A stretch of DNA of 64,000 nt from Meira nashicola (lineage: Eukaryota > Basidiomycota > Exobasidiomycetes > Exobasidiales > Brachybasidiaceae). The translations under genes and the position numbers were made by a program. The notes under the pieces were generated by a model that had not been told where the DNA came from, made no database searches, and worked only from the letters and a program-made list of their open reading frames with translations. Where the stretch lies: the NCBI GenBank assembly GCA_001600355.1, contig BCJU01000001.1, positions 4,464,013 through 4,528,012 on the forward strand, read 5' to 3'. Shown piece by piece: positions 52,671-63,556 of the stretch (position 1 is its first letter; each line of letters starts with the position of its first letter).

Positions 52671-53492
52671 ATGACTGATCAAGCATCTGTTACTCCTTCA
52701 CTTGATCCAACTCCATCCATTTCTCAACATGGTGCACCAAATTTGTTCAATTTACAAGGCAAACATGCTTTGATCACAGGCGCAACGAGAGGAATTGGTG
52801 CTGCTTGTGCATTAGCATTAGCACAAGCTGGTGTAAGATGTTGCCTTGTAGTTAGACCTGGAACAGAAACTACCAACGTTCTTAAACCTTTACCTGGAAA
52901 CAATCATACAACCGTTGAAGCAGATTTGAGCGAAATGGAACAAGTAAAAAGTGTTTTTGATCGTGCACTTCCTTTATTGGATGGTAAGATTGATATTTTA
53001 GTCAATTGTGGTGGTATTCAACGTAGAAATCCAGCAGTTGATTTCTTAGAAAGTGATTGGAATGATGTTATTAATGTTAATCTAAATAGCGTTTTCTTTC
53101 TTTGTCAAGCTGCTGGTAAACATATGATTTCAAGAAGACAAGGTAAAATTATTAACTTTTGCAGTTTATTATCTTATCAAGGTGGTTTAACAGTCCCTGC
53201 TTATGCATCTGCAAAAGCTGCAGTTGCAAATTTAACTCGTTCATTATCAAACGAATGGAGTAAGCATAACGTAAACGTGAACGGAATCACACCTGGCTAT
53301 ATTGCAACAGATATGAATGAAAAATTACTCGCAGATCCTGTTCGTCTTCGTCAAATATCTGAACGTATTCCGGCAGGCAGATGGGGAAGTCCTGATGATT
53401 TTGCTGGTCCAATCTTATTCTTAGCAAGCGAAGCTAGCAAGTATATCTCTGGTGAAGTTTTAGTAGTTGATGGTGGATGGATGGGACGTTGA
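52671..53492 (+). CDS. KduD-like SDR (2-dehydro-3-deoxy-D-gluconate 5-dehydrogenase family)
   Basis: From ATG 52671 the protein has 273 aa. A 30-residue polar lead precedes LITGATRGIGAACALAL. The features follow bacterial KduD closely: an NCGGIQRRNPAVDF segment in place of the usual NNAG, ESDWNDVINVNLNSVFF, the Ser/Tyr/Lys set in NFCSLLSYQGG and YASAKAAV, ITPGYIATDMN, RIPAGRWGSPDD, and the C-terminal VVDGGWMGR. KduD acts in pectin and uronate breakdown, interconverting 3-deoxy-hexosulosonates with NAD(H). The fungal relatives are less studied, so gluconate 5-dehydrogenase or a related sugar-acid activity is also possible. It fits the surrounding transporter, lactonase and dehydrogenase genes. 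Confidence 0.85.
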   Translation: MTDQASVTPSLDPTPSISQHGAPNLFNLQGKHALITGATRGIGAACALALAQAGVRCCLVVRPGTETTNVLKPLPGNNHTTVEADLSEMEQVKSVFDRALPLLDGKIDILVNCGGIQRRNPAVDFLESDWNDVINVNLNSVFFLCQAAGKHMISRRQGKIINFCSLLSYQGGLTVPAYASAKAAVANLTRSLSNEWSKHNVNVNGITPGYIATDMNEKLLADPVRLRQISERIPAGRWGSPDDFAGPILFLASEASKYISGEVLVVDGGWMGR

Positions 53493-53897
53493 TGAGAAGA
53501 TTTCCTTTAAAATATTGTAATCTATACGATCATGAATATTCTTGTCACTCACAACAAACTATACATTTACCTGAAGTAGTAAAAGCGGATTTATTCATGT
53601 GAACAACGAACATCGTCTTGAGTCCGAGTAAGCCACTCTTTATGCTTCTTCAATGTTAGAGGCCCGCCCTAGTGTACCTGCAGGAGAAGATGTTCACATC
53701 TCCGGCGGGGCGGTTATAAAGCACGGATATAGAGTTACATATCCGTTTACTAAGCAGAAGCCATAGCAAATAGTCTACTTATTAACTATCTCCGCTGACA
53801 TAACCCCCATTGGACGCGCTCTATATCCGTTTCGCGACTGATTCGTCATATGCATGTCAAACGCATAAACTCCGTTTTGATGCTTATTGTTGAACGG
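53493..53897. other. Intergenic region
   Basis: Between the KduD-like and aldo/keto reductase genes. Paired patches ATATCCGTTT at 53741 and 53824 form a short direct repeat. No gene is seen. Confidence 0.4.
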
Positions 53898-53906
53898 TAT
53901 ATAAGG
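53898..53906 (+). promoter_or_regulatory. TATA box of the aldo/keto reductase gene
   Basis: TATATAAGG, 67 bp upstream of the ATG at 53965. Confidence 0.5.
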
Positions 53907-53964
53907 AAGGGTTGTTCAACAATTATTGTTCATCTCTTCCATCAACCATACACAACCAAAAAAG

Positions 53965-54942
53965 ATGACATCAAATAATACACTCGGATACGGTCTTATG
54001 GGAATGACTTGGAGAGATGAACCAGTGAATGATGAACAAGCATTTACAGCTATGCGAGAAGCAGTAAAGATGGGATCCGTTCATTGGTCAACGGCAGAAT
54101 TTTATGGACCAAAAGAAGATCCGAATGCAGGAATTCGATTATTAAAAAGATATTTTGAACATTTTCCTGAAGATGCAAAAAAAGTTTCAATTTATGTTAA
54201 AGGATGTTTTGATTTTAAAACATTTACAACAGATGGAAGTGATGAAGGTGTACGTAAATCATTCAATAATGTTAAATCGATCTTAGGTAATACGAAATCC
54301 GTTGATTATTTCGGTCCTGGTAGACGTGATAAAAAGACACCAATTGAAGAAACAATGAAAACATTCAAAGCATTAATCGAAGAAGGAGAAATAAAAGGTG
54401 TTTTCTTATCAGAAGTTGGAGAAGAAACGATTCGAAAAGCACATGCTGTTCAACCTTTAAGTGCAGTCGAAGTTGAATATTCAATGTTTACACAAGATAT
54501 TTTGGAAAATGGAGTTGGAAAAGCAACAAAAGATCTTAATATTTCTATTCTTGCTTATTCACCTTTAGGTCGTGGTTTCTTGGCTGGAGCAGTTAAAAGT
54601 TTGAATGATATTCCCAAAGGAGATCGTAGATTAGCTTTCGATCGATTCCAAGGTGATAATTTGGATAAGAATGTTAAACTTGCACAAAATATTACAAGCT
54701 TTGCTCAAAAAATAGGCGCAACTCCTGCTCAAGTCGCTCTCGCTTGGATGTTTTTCAATTCGGATAAAACGGGAAAGATTATTCCAATTCCAGGAGCAAC
54801 AAAAGCTGAAAGAGTTCATGAGAATTCAAGCCTTATCTCTTTAACAAACGAACAAGTACAAGAATTGAATAAGCTCGTTCCGATTTCACACGTTTCTGGT
54901 GGTCGTGCAAACAAGGCTGCCGAAGCATTATTATGGGGTTAA
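53965..54942 (+). CDS. Aldo/keto reductase, pyridoxal reductase-like
   Basis: From ATG 53965 the protein has 325 aa, the normal AKR length. It opens LGYGLMGMTWRDEPV, then has the catalytic Tyr in STAEFYGP, the Lys in IYVKGCFD, the LAYSPLGRGFLAG strand and the NADP-binding IIPIPGATKAERVHEN at the C-terminal end. The FGPGRRDKKTPIEETM block and overall spacing are those of the Plr1 (AKR8) branch, NADPH-dependent reductases of pyridoxal. Other aldehydes may be the real substrate. The catalytic Asp of the D-x3-Y set appears replaced: Ser-Thr-Ala-Glu-Phe-Tyr is seen, as in other Plr1-like proteins. It sits between the sugar-acid run and the acyltransferase cluster and could belong to either. Confidence 0.85.
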   Translation: MTSNNTLGYGLMGMTWRDEPVNDEQAFTAMREAVKMGSVHWSTAEFYGPKEDPNAGIRLLKRYFEHFPEDAKKVSIYVKGCFDFKTFTTDGSDEGVRKSFNNVKSILGNTKSVDYFGPGRRDKKTPIEETMKTFKALIEEGEIKGVFLSEVGEETIRKAHAVQPLSAVEVEYSMFTQDILENGVGKATKDLNISILAYSPLGRGFLAGAVKSLNDIPKGDRRLAFDRFQGDNLDKNVKLAQNITSFAQKIGATPAQVALAWMFFNSDKTGKIIPIPGATKAERVHENSSLISLTNEQVQELNKLVPISHVSGGRANKAAEALLWG

Positions 54943-54984
54943 TTTGTATTAATTAGTATACATACAGAACCAATTTCCACCTTC

Positions 54985-56570
54985 TTAAAGCCTTGATTGA
55001 GGTTGATGTGATTCGTTCATTAATGATAAATCGAGTAACTTTGTCTTGTAACGAGCGAAAAAGTCTGCAATCACTTCAGGTTCGTAGAATTTTTCATCAA
55101 ATCCTATGGAAATGTTTAATTGTTCATCTAAAGAAAACATTCCAATCCAAGGTGATGCATTAACTTGTCTTCCTGTATGATGAAATTCACTTCTAATCAC
55201 TTTTACACCTTCACTTTCCCATGTCTTGTTTAGCTCTAAAACTCCTTGAGGTGAAAAGCCAGGTGGTGAAGCTGGAACTTCTTCCTTTTCATCAGATGAT
55301 GATGATTTTTCCCCTTTTGTGATGGATTTGCGTAAATTATCAACATATTCATTACACATCAATTGCATAGATGCCATATAATGTGGACCACGTAAATGCG
55401 GTGAAAGTTCTTGACGGATACGTTTTGCAAGAGCTAAAACACGATTTATATTTGATCCAATTCGAACGTTTTCATCAAAAGGAATCCAAAGGAAAACGAC
55501 ATCAGTTGCCATTGGAATTGCTGCACCACCATCAATACCTTGTGTATTTAACCATCTACGTGCATTTCTCGTCATTCCTAATAGCGCTCCTTCTTCTTTA
55601 CCTGTTCCGTATAAATCTAAAACTGCTAAAATAGTTGCTGCTGCTGCTGCAAATGTTACGCTCATCTTTTGGGATTTTAAATTTTTAATTATCCTTCTTG
55701 ATTCTGATTGACTGAATTTGTCAAACAAACAATGCGTAAAGTGATTCCTTGATGCATGATCACTTCTTGGCTTCATTGCAACAGAATAAGGTAACTAAAG
55801 AGGAAGAGCAAAAAAGTCAGAAATTGTTTCACTGTATTAATATGAACAATTTTAAAACTCACTTTTTTCTCATATAATGCCACTTGTTCTCTCGCTGAAC
55901 TTATACTTTCTTCTTCATCCTCTTTCGAAGGTTGAAATTTAGTCAAATACGTTCCAACAAGACTTGCAGGTAAACGTTCTAATGCATATCTTGGTTTATC
56001 ACTAAATCGATTTTGACCGGATCCTGGTTTAGCAAGTACAACTTCTTCTATCAAATCGTTCAAGAATGCAATTATACTAAACGCATCTGTGATTGCATGT
56101 GAAACGTTCCAAACGATACAATGTTTCGATTGTGAATCAAGTTGTTTATTTGCTGGAATGAAATAGAGCATAGATTGTTTGCCAATAGTTGGTAATCTTC
56201 GATTATATGTCATTTCAGTCACTTTATCACAATCTTGCGTTTTATCACAAATGACCAAAGTATCCTTTATCCATTTACTTATCTGCTCTTCATCTTCCAA
56301 TAATCTATAAATCATCATTTGAGGTGTACTCATATCCGTTGATAATTCTAATGCAATCTCTGGATGTCGAATACGTGATGCTTTCCATGCTAATTTTATC
56401 CTTTCTTCTAATTCATCTTGATCTTTACCATTGATATCAAATTTAACCGAAAGAGAAAGTTCCGTATGACCATCAGCGATATTTTGATTAAAACTTGCAG
56501 AATGCTCTTGACCTGTACATGGTCTTTGAAATACGTTTGGTTGTACTTCTTTCCAAAGATATGAATCCAT
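54985..56570 (-). CDS. Condensation-like acyltransferase (paralogue A)
   Basis: Two exons, 55863-56570 and 54985-55794, are joined by a 68-nt intron (GTGAGT...TTTAG), giving 505 aa. The fold is that of the CoA-dependent acyltransferase/condensation superfamily. The N-terminal half has the active-site motif SHAITD (His158-x3-Asp162), and the C-terminal half has the SPWIGMFSLDEQLNI-type region where DFGWG-like contacts occur in relatives. An acidic Ser/Glu-rich insertion lies around residue 400. No signal peptide is present (an upstream in-frame ATG at 56612 would add a hydrophobic leader). Relatives include trichothecene O-acetyltransferases and Ustilago glycolipid acyltransferases. It is divergent with a paralogue and near a glycosyltransferase. 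Confidence 0.8.
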
Positions 56571-57076
56571 TATAACAATCAAGATGATGGCAATGATGAT
56601 GTTAATTTTCAAAGATCAAAATCATGTACATATTTGCTTGCTATCTTAAAAAAATAGTTGACGTAAAGGTGCACGGTATATGCAGTAGCACAAGCGAGAA
56701 CACCGCAACTAGTGTGAAACTGAACACGTTTACGCTAAAAACACGTTCGACATCTTTTTATTTTTTCCGAAACTGAAACCAAACAATAACAATCAGAGTC
56801 TTACTTTGAATGCGTGTACCGTTGCATAAATTGAATAAAAATCGAATTTATGCATGCAATCTTAAAACTTACGCTAAACGTGCATGTGCATTATTATGCA
56901 TTGTTGTTTTTTTAAAAGATAAGAAATTTTGAATCGGAAGTATAATAGATTTCTATCCGGTGATGTGATTCTAGATGCATGTGATACATTGCATAAAAAT
57001 TATAAAAAATATCAATAAATGAAATAGATTCATAACTACATCATCATTTCAAGTCTTTTCTAGAATTACAGTGAAG
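56571..57076. promoter_or_regulatory. Divergent promoter region of the acyltransferase pair
   Basis: 506 bp shared by two divergent paralogues, AT-rich with TGCATGCA-type repeats. No single clear TATA box stands out. The arrangement suggests co-regulation. Confidence 0.45.
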
Positions 57077-58672
57077 ATGACAGAATGGAAAGTGGTTAAT
57101 GGAAACGTCTTAGAACGTGATCTGAAAGGGGCTGAATTTCTGATCAATGCTACTGAACAATCTCAAGGAGGAAATGTGAGTGTTTGATTCTGAAATCATA
57201 ATTGTTAATCGATACTAACAAAGATGCCTCTAAAGTATCAATTAATATTTACAGTCACTTTGCAAACCAATATACCACACGATCGACTGGAGAGACGATT
57301 TGGACCAGCTTATTTAGCTCTTAGACAGCTATATCCACTTTTAGGAATCGAATATGCTCCTGAACATCTAGAAAAGGCTTCTTTTAAAGGGCTAAAAGAT
57401 AGCCAACAAGCAAAAGAATGGCTAAACATAACAACCAAAATTGTTCATCTTACTTCATCAGATAGCGTGAATGATTTTGGTAGAAGAGTAGCACAACAAC
57501 AGCTAAATACACCTAATCGAGTATGCAAGTCATATTTGGTACTTGGTCCAGGAAAAAGAGAAGCAGGTTTGGTATTACATACTTCACATGCACTAACAGG
57601 ACATTACAGTGTACGAGTGATGGATAGTTTTGCTAAATTTCTTATAGAAGAAGAGTTTGAAAAGGCTATAGATTCTACATTTCAACCTGAAGATCTCAAA
57701 CTTCTCGCTTTACGTCTTCCAGGAAGTCTTGAAGCTGCTTACAACAAAAAGTACAATTCTACTCCTGATGATATATCTCGAGAAATGAAAAAAAGGCAAA
57801 CAATAGCTGAGTATGAGCAAAATCCTAAACTTGGAACACCGGTACATCAATCTTATACGGAAAGGAAGAGTTTAATGCAAAATTTATTATTTCAATTCGA
57901 TAAACAAGAATCAAAAAGAATCCTTCTTGGTTTAAAGCGAAACCGAATTTCACCAACAACAGCAGTATTTGCTTCAATTTTATTGGCAATGCAAAGATTG
58001 TTTCCAGACCAAAATAAAGATTCAATTGGTTGTATGTTAAATTTTAGCACTCATGCATCTAGGTGGATTCAATGTGAAGGGCAATCGGGAGATCCAGTAA
58101 TATCTATGGCTATCGTACCAAGTGCAATATGGATTCCAATAAAAGCCAAAGAATTTAAACAAGAGGATAATAAAATAGTTTTAGAACTTGCCAAAAAGAT
58201 AGCAGAACAACAAGATAAATTCCTTCAATCACCTCATTCGATAGCATATGCAAGTGAAGTAGCACAAATGTTAAAAAACAATCCACCAACATCTGCTGCA
58301 ACACAAGAAGAAAATGTAGTAAAAAAGAGTAACGCAGTATTAACTTCACAAGGTCCTATGCCAATCTCTTTTGGTCATGAAAATGGGAAAAGTCAAATTA
58401 ACATTATTGATTATAATCACTTTGGTAGAAATACGGATCCGACACTGTAAGTATGTTGTGATTGGAGAAATGCTTATGCAAAACTCACTGACTTATCACC
58501 TCTTTCTCCGCACAGCTGCTTCGCCCTTTACTCTGTTCATGGATCGTTACGCATTGCTACAATCTCTGATGAGAAATATTTCGAGTTGGAATTGGTCGAC
58601 AAAGTTCTTAAGATGGTGGGAAAAATAATACAAGGATTACAAGTTGAAGTAGAAGAAAGTGCTCGTTTATAA
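57077..58672 (+). CDS. Condensation-like acyltransferase (paralogue B), degenerate HxxxD
   Basis: Three exons, 57077-57175, 57236-58446 and 58516-58672, give 488 aa. Intron 1 (GTGAGT to AAG) has a TACTAAC branch site at 57213-57219, which favours the acceptor at 57235; an acceptor at 57223 is also in frame and adds four residues. Intron 2 runs GTAAGT...CACAG. The protein aligns along its length with the divergent neighbour at 54985-56570, including the ITSHAL-type site and the C-terminal ALYSVHGSLRIATISDEKYFE. However, the active-site motif reads HALTG (His151 to Gly155), so the second conserved residue Asp is lost. It may therefore be inactive, altered in substrate, or act as a partner subunit. 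Confidence 0.78.
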
Positions 58673-58789
58673 TATCATTAGTAATAGATGACGATTCATT
58701 CCCATTAATTAAAGTTACCAAATATTGAGGTGTAAAAAGATGTACAATATTAAAGATTCGAAGTGATATATATATATAAATGAAAGTAA

Positions 58790-60477
58790 TTAAAGGTTAC
58801 TCTTTTCCATATCTCCCAAAAGTGTGAGTGGAGTAGAAAGACCAGAAGAAAGTGATGAAATCGAAGGTCTCTTTGTGTTCATCATTAATAATTTTGCTGC
58901 TGTCTTTGGACCGCCTGCTAATTGAGAACGTATTGACCATTGAACGCTTGATTGCTTTATTGATTTCCATTCGGGTCCTAATAAACGTAAAAGACAAGTT
59001 GATATTGAAGTAGAATTAATTAAAGGTGCTTTTTTGCAACGTAAACCCATTCCGTATTTTTCTACCAAGAAACCGTATTCATGATGGTCTAGCCATTGAC
59101 CTATGATCAATTGTGGAATTCCGAAATATACTGCTTCATTGAAAGAATTACCTCCTCCATGATGAATGAAAACTTTTAACGCAGGATGTTGATAAACTGC
59201 ATTTTGATCTTCAATCCAACCTGAAAGTCGAATATATTCACTTTGCTTTTCCGTTAATCCGGCTTTTGCAGAATGACCATCTTTTAAACTTGCTTTGAAT
59301 AAGAAGCGCACATTTCCTTGGAAATGTTTATGTACAGTCTCAAAAGCCAAAATCATTTGTTGAAATTCTTTTTCCGACCAAACGAACATACTTCCCATGT
59401 TAACAAAAACGACAGATTGATCGATTGCATATGCATCATCTAACCATTGTTCTGTTTCTGTTCTTATTTGTGTTATTGAAGGTTCAATTGGTGAAATTCC
59501 TGCACCAACAAATGTTACAGAAGATGGTTGTTGAGGACAATCATTTAATCCGGGTACATTAAAATGAATTCCTCCTAAACAATTTTCATCTTTCCAATAA
59601 GGTGGTAAAAGTGTAACATCTTGACGAAGACCAAAAGATTTTAAAGATAATTGTTCTTTAAGTCTTCTTGATTTGTTTAAATAAGATGGCTTTTGAATGC
59701 AGTATAAGTAATCCCTCATTCGTAAATATGAACCTGGAGTAAGATGATTGTCAGTCGATACTGTTCAAATAAAGGAGGAGTGTATAACAAAACTCACTTT
59801 CTATCACACTACTCAAACCATCACGCTTCTCACTTGCGGCATGTGGCGAGGTAAGGTTACTTGATGCTGTTAGTCCAGGTGAACAAGGGATGGTGAGATA
59901 AAATGAACGTCCAGTAAGGCGAACACCAGTGATCATGGCAGGTGATAAAGCATCAACGACGACTATAGTGAAAGATATAAATATATGTTAGCCTTCTTTA
60001 TTTTTGATTTTGATTGTTGTGCACTTACCCATATCAGGATCAATAACTTGCAAAACTTCCGAAACGTCAATCGCAGTTGCATGAAAGTCTTGCCAAGATG
60101 GAAAGCCAATATCGATACATGCTTGAAGGCTTCGAATATCTCCTGGTTTCCTACGCATATGAGATAGTCTTTGTCTTACAGTTGGAGAGCTGGAAGAAAA
60201 AAAATTGATAACGGTTTAGTCTTTTGTCTTTTGTACTTTAACTTCAACCTATCACTTACAAGTCCGTTACGGATTTATTTTGCTCAAGGGGAATAAAGTT
60301 GACCAGATGTGCCGAAATAGGATCAGTTTGAGATTTGCGAAGAGTATCAACATGTTTGCCTAACTCTTTGCCACTTAAGAAAGTTACTTTATTACCCGAT
60401 TTAACCAATTCATTAGCAGTTGCAAGTTGAACGTTAAATTCTCCGCTTGATGGAATCGTTAGGAAAGCAAAATGCAT
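58790..60477 (-). CDS. UDP-glycosyltransferase, GT1 family
   Basis: Four exons, 60260-60477, 60029-60189, 59798-59962 and 58790-59733, give 495 aa. All introns have GTRAGT donors and CAG or TAG acceptors and keep the frame. The N-terminal Rossmann half opens HFAFLTIPSSGEFNVQLATA, the acceptor-binding pattern of GT-B enzymes. The C-terminal half has VFVNMGSMFVWS and then the sugar-nucleotide box around HHGGGNSFNEAVYFGIPQ and GQWLDHHEYG, which corresponds to the HxGxxSxxE...P...DQ box of UGTs with the final pair changed to DH. No membrane anchor is seen. It probably glycosylates a lipid or small molecule. Fungal examples are Ustilago Ugt1 and Emt1. Three acyltransferase genes flank it. Confidence 0.85.
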
Positions 60478-61942
60478 TTTTGAAAGATAGGATGAGGAGG
60501 TGATGGTGAAGAGGATGTTTATTTTACATCAATCATTATATATGTATACATATGTATAAACAATCAATCATACATATCTCTTTCACAACCATCTGTACAA
60601 AGATATGCCGAAGATACAGATGCACTTTTTTTAATTAAACTTCCTACCAAAAAATAAAATTATTTTCCGAGTCTTCCGGATAGGTAAAAGGCCGCCCATA
60701 TGGTTTGACATTCATTGTCTGTGCATAGACTTCACATGGTCATTGATTCCTTAGCATGAGATCCGGAATTTAAACTCAGACAATGAAATAGAACCGCAAC
60801 TATCGATAAGAAAATTTTCATTGTAACGATGTTCTGTGTGATTCAGATTGATATGCATAACAATAAACGTAATCATACCTATACAGAAATTCTTAGGAAA
60901 AGATATTACATGCATTTGATGTATGTAGGTGTGTATGTAGGTAATACAGCGTGCATTATAATTTTGACAACGACATCACAACGTTTGTTGTAAATAAGAA
61001 GATCCTTACCCTTTACATAAATCTTGGCAGAGCCAGATCGTAATCGTGATTGCTGAAACTTCGGCTATGCTTAAAAGTACACTAAAAGATAAACCTGCAT
61101 CTAGAACGAGTTTTAAGATCGGAAGCGTAAAGACTGAAAAAGTGCGTTTACCATAAGAGAAAATACTAGATGTCATCATATCAAAAATAAAACTTCCGTT
61201 AGCGCGTTTTTTAAGAATATTTACTCGTGTTAGGAGCCGCACCGCTCGTACGAAAGAATGGATAGTTTTGAAAACCGAAAAATGACAGACGTACATACTT
61301 TGGAAGCCTCGGCGACAATGCCAATACGCCACTCAGATGTCGGTGAAAAACAAACAAAGCGTCAGATTACGTGCGTGCATTATTTCTTGGTTTCAAATAT
61401 TTGTGCGTAATCACAATTTTATTACGCCGTTTATCAGGTTTTATGCAATTTGCTTCAGTCTCACGCTAGAGATAAGTAAGTATAACGAACGGATCAATTA
61501 AATCTCCGATAAAGTACGCTACAAAAATTATCCGAACAGATAAAGTACTAAAAATCACAATTTGTTTGTTTGTTTTCTCTTTTTCGTATGTAGTTTGCGC
61601 TAGAGATAAGCTTTTATTTTTTGACAGAACCTTTTCCGAAATTCCGTTGTGAAGCAAAATAGCGAGGTCTGAAAATTTTACATGCTTATTCTAATCTATG
61701 GAAAAGCGCGGAAAGATGTTAGCCCAGGTCCGAGGAAAACTCTTCTTACCCATGCTAATTTATAACCTAGAACATTAAGAAACAGGGTGCACATACGTTA
61801 TACATGTGTCTTTAATTAAATTTTTATAATACGCTATCAATCAGGAACCAAGACTAATCATTTTATTGAATTTTTGAAGTTATAATCTAGTCCCTTTTCT
61901 GAACTTTCCTTTCTACCATCATTATGTACACTTTCATCAACA
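60478..61942. other. Divergent upstream region, 1.5 kb
   Basis: Between the glycosyltransferase (minus) and acyltransferase (plus). A 13-bp direct repeat CGCTAGAGATAAG occurs at 61464-61476 and 61598-61610. A minus-strand frame at 61006-61332 is hydrophobic but unsupported. No gene is called. Confidence 0.45.
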
Positions 61943-63556
61943 ATGGGCGTGATCAATACGGAAACAATTGCAAGAACAAGAATAAAGGGTGGTCGTCATC
62001 AAGATCATTTTGATATTGTGCCAGTTCCAGTTTTAGATGCAACTACCGGTAATATTGATATTCAAACTAGAATCACATTTTTATTCGATAAACAATTAGA
62101 TTTAATACATATAAAAGAATCTTGGTATCAATTAGTAGAAGCATGGCCTTTTTTAGCCGCTCAAGTAAGAGAATGCAAAGAAGCTCAAAGTGGATTAGCA
62201 TATCATATACCTAAAGAAGAAGTGCTTAAAGAACATTCTCCTTTAGAAGCATTTTTACCTAAAAATCAACGTCAATTCCTTGCAGTAGATTGCAGTAATC
62301 GTCCACTTCAATCTTATTGGCCAGGAGGAGCAGATCGCATACAAGGAGATTTAAGTGAAACACCTTTCATTTGTGATGCACCTTCAAATCAAGAAGAACA
62401 AGATTTAACTTCACACAATGGAATTAAAACATTTGATGAATTGATGAAAACAGATAGACCTGTTTTCACTTCTCAAGCTACGTTATTTAATGATGCAACA
62501 ATGATATCACTATCTTTTGCACATATAATCGGAGATGGATTTTGTATCAAATATATTCTTTCAGCATGGACTGATGTCATTAGAGGTGTTCAGCCACCTC
62601 CTCAACCTGCAATCTTGAAGGATAACTTTGCTTCTATTGATGCAAATGCCAAGCCAAATCTACCTTTACGATATCGTTTATTAGGATTTAGGGATAAGGT
62701 CAGACTGATGGCAAATGTTGGTTATGATTTACAATTCGGTAGACCAGAGAAGACAATGCAAGCCAAGTATATTCATTTACCTGGAACATACGTTACTCAA
62801 CTACAAAAAGAAGCAAATGATTATTTAAAAACTTCTTCAACAGATCATTTCGTTAGTAGATCGGATATAGTTTTAGCTTTTATAGTTAAAAACATTGCAG
62901 CTACACATGATCCAACAAGATGTTTAACTCCAATCACAATAGCAAACGGAAGAAGTAAGAAAGTGACTGGAATCAATCTTGATTTTTCACATGCTCTTGG
63001 AGGATGTGCAGTTGCATTACCACTTACAGGTTTACCAGCAGGAGAATTAGTTAAAATGCCTTTAGCTCAATTAGCATTTCAAATTCATCAAGATATAGTT
63101 CAACAAACTTCTCCTGATAACCTTCGTGATCTTTTCGCATTTAACTTATTTCATTCTTCTTGGAGAAAAGTTCATGGACCTGATGCAAAACAAGCAAAAT
63201 CAAAATCTGACGGAAAGATGCCTTTCTTTTGCGCTCCAAACGGACGTTTTTGTGGTTTAACAGATTGGCGTGCTTTAGGATTCGGCCAAATTGATTTTAA
63301 AGGTGCTGCTTTATCAGGTGAAAATGAATCAGCAAAAGTTAAGGCTATAAATACGCATATGATCACTCCTTTTTCTACAAGAGATAGATTTGCATGTTTA
63401 GGTGATTTGGATGGTAGTATTTGGCTTTATGGAGTTTTAAGTAAAGCTGAATGGGAACATAAAGATGGATTCGGAAAACTTGCAAAAGTGAGCAAGAATA
63501 CTTCTCAACAAACTTCATTTCCCCTTCAAACAGAAATCTTGTCTAGTAGATTGTAG
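61943..63556 (+). CDS. BAHD/transferase-family acyltransferase
   Basis: This single-exon gene encodes 537 aa. The active-site motif is AHIIGDG (His194-x3-Asp198), placed as in the plant BAHD and fungal trichothecene 3-O-acetyltransferase families. Late in the protein LGFGQIDF stands where those enzymes have their DFGWG structural motif. The N-terminus has DIVPVPVLDATT and a long loop near residue 130-150. Enzymes of this type move an acyl group from CoA to an alcohol or amine of a small molecule. The protein differs in length and sequence from the two paralogous acyltransferases nearby, so it likely does a separate acylation. The gene is divergent with the glycosyltransferase. Confidence 0.85.
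   Translation: MGVINTETIARTRIKGGRHQDHFDIVPVPVLDATTGNIDIQTRITFLFDKQLDLIHIKESWYQLVEAWPFLAAQVRECKEAQSGLAYHIPKEEVLKEHSPLEAFLPKNQRQFLAVDCSNRPLQSYWPGGADRIQGDLSETPFICDAPSNQEEQDLTSHNGIKTFDELMKTDRPVFTSQATLFNDATMISLSFAHIIGDGFCIKYILSAWTDVIRGVQPPPQPAILKDNFASIDANAKPNLPLRYRLLGFRDKVRLMANVGYDLQFGRPEKTMQAKYIHLPGTYVTQLQKEANDYLKTSSTDHFVSRSDIVLAFIVKNIAATHDPTRCLTPITIANGRSKKVTGINLDFSHALGGCAVALPLTGLPAGELVKMPLAQLAFQIHQDIVQQTSPDNLRDLFAFNLFHSSWRKVHGPDAKQAKSKSDGKMPFFCAPNGRFCGLTDWRALGFGQIDFKGAALSGENESAKVKAINTHMITPFSTRDRFACLGDLDGSIWLYGVLSKAEWEHKDGFGKLAKVSKNTSQQTSFPLQTEILSSRL

Noticed and set aside
61006..61332. Minus-strand hydrophobic 108-codon frame upstream of the acyltransferase
   Set aside because: No recognisable domain, atypical codon use, and placed in a divergent promoter region; a chance frame is more likely.
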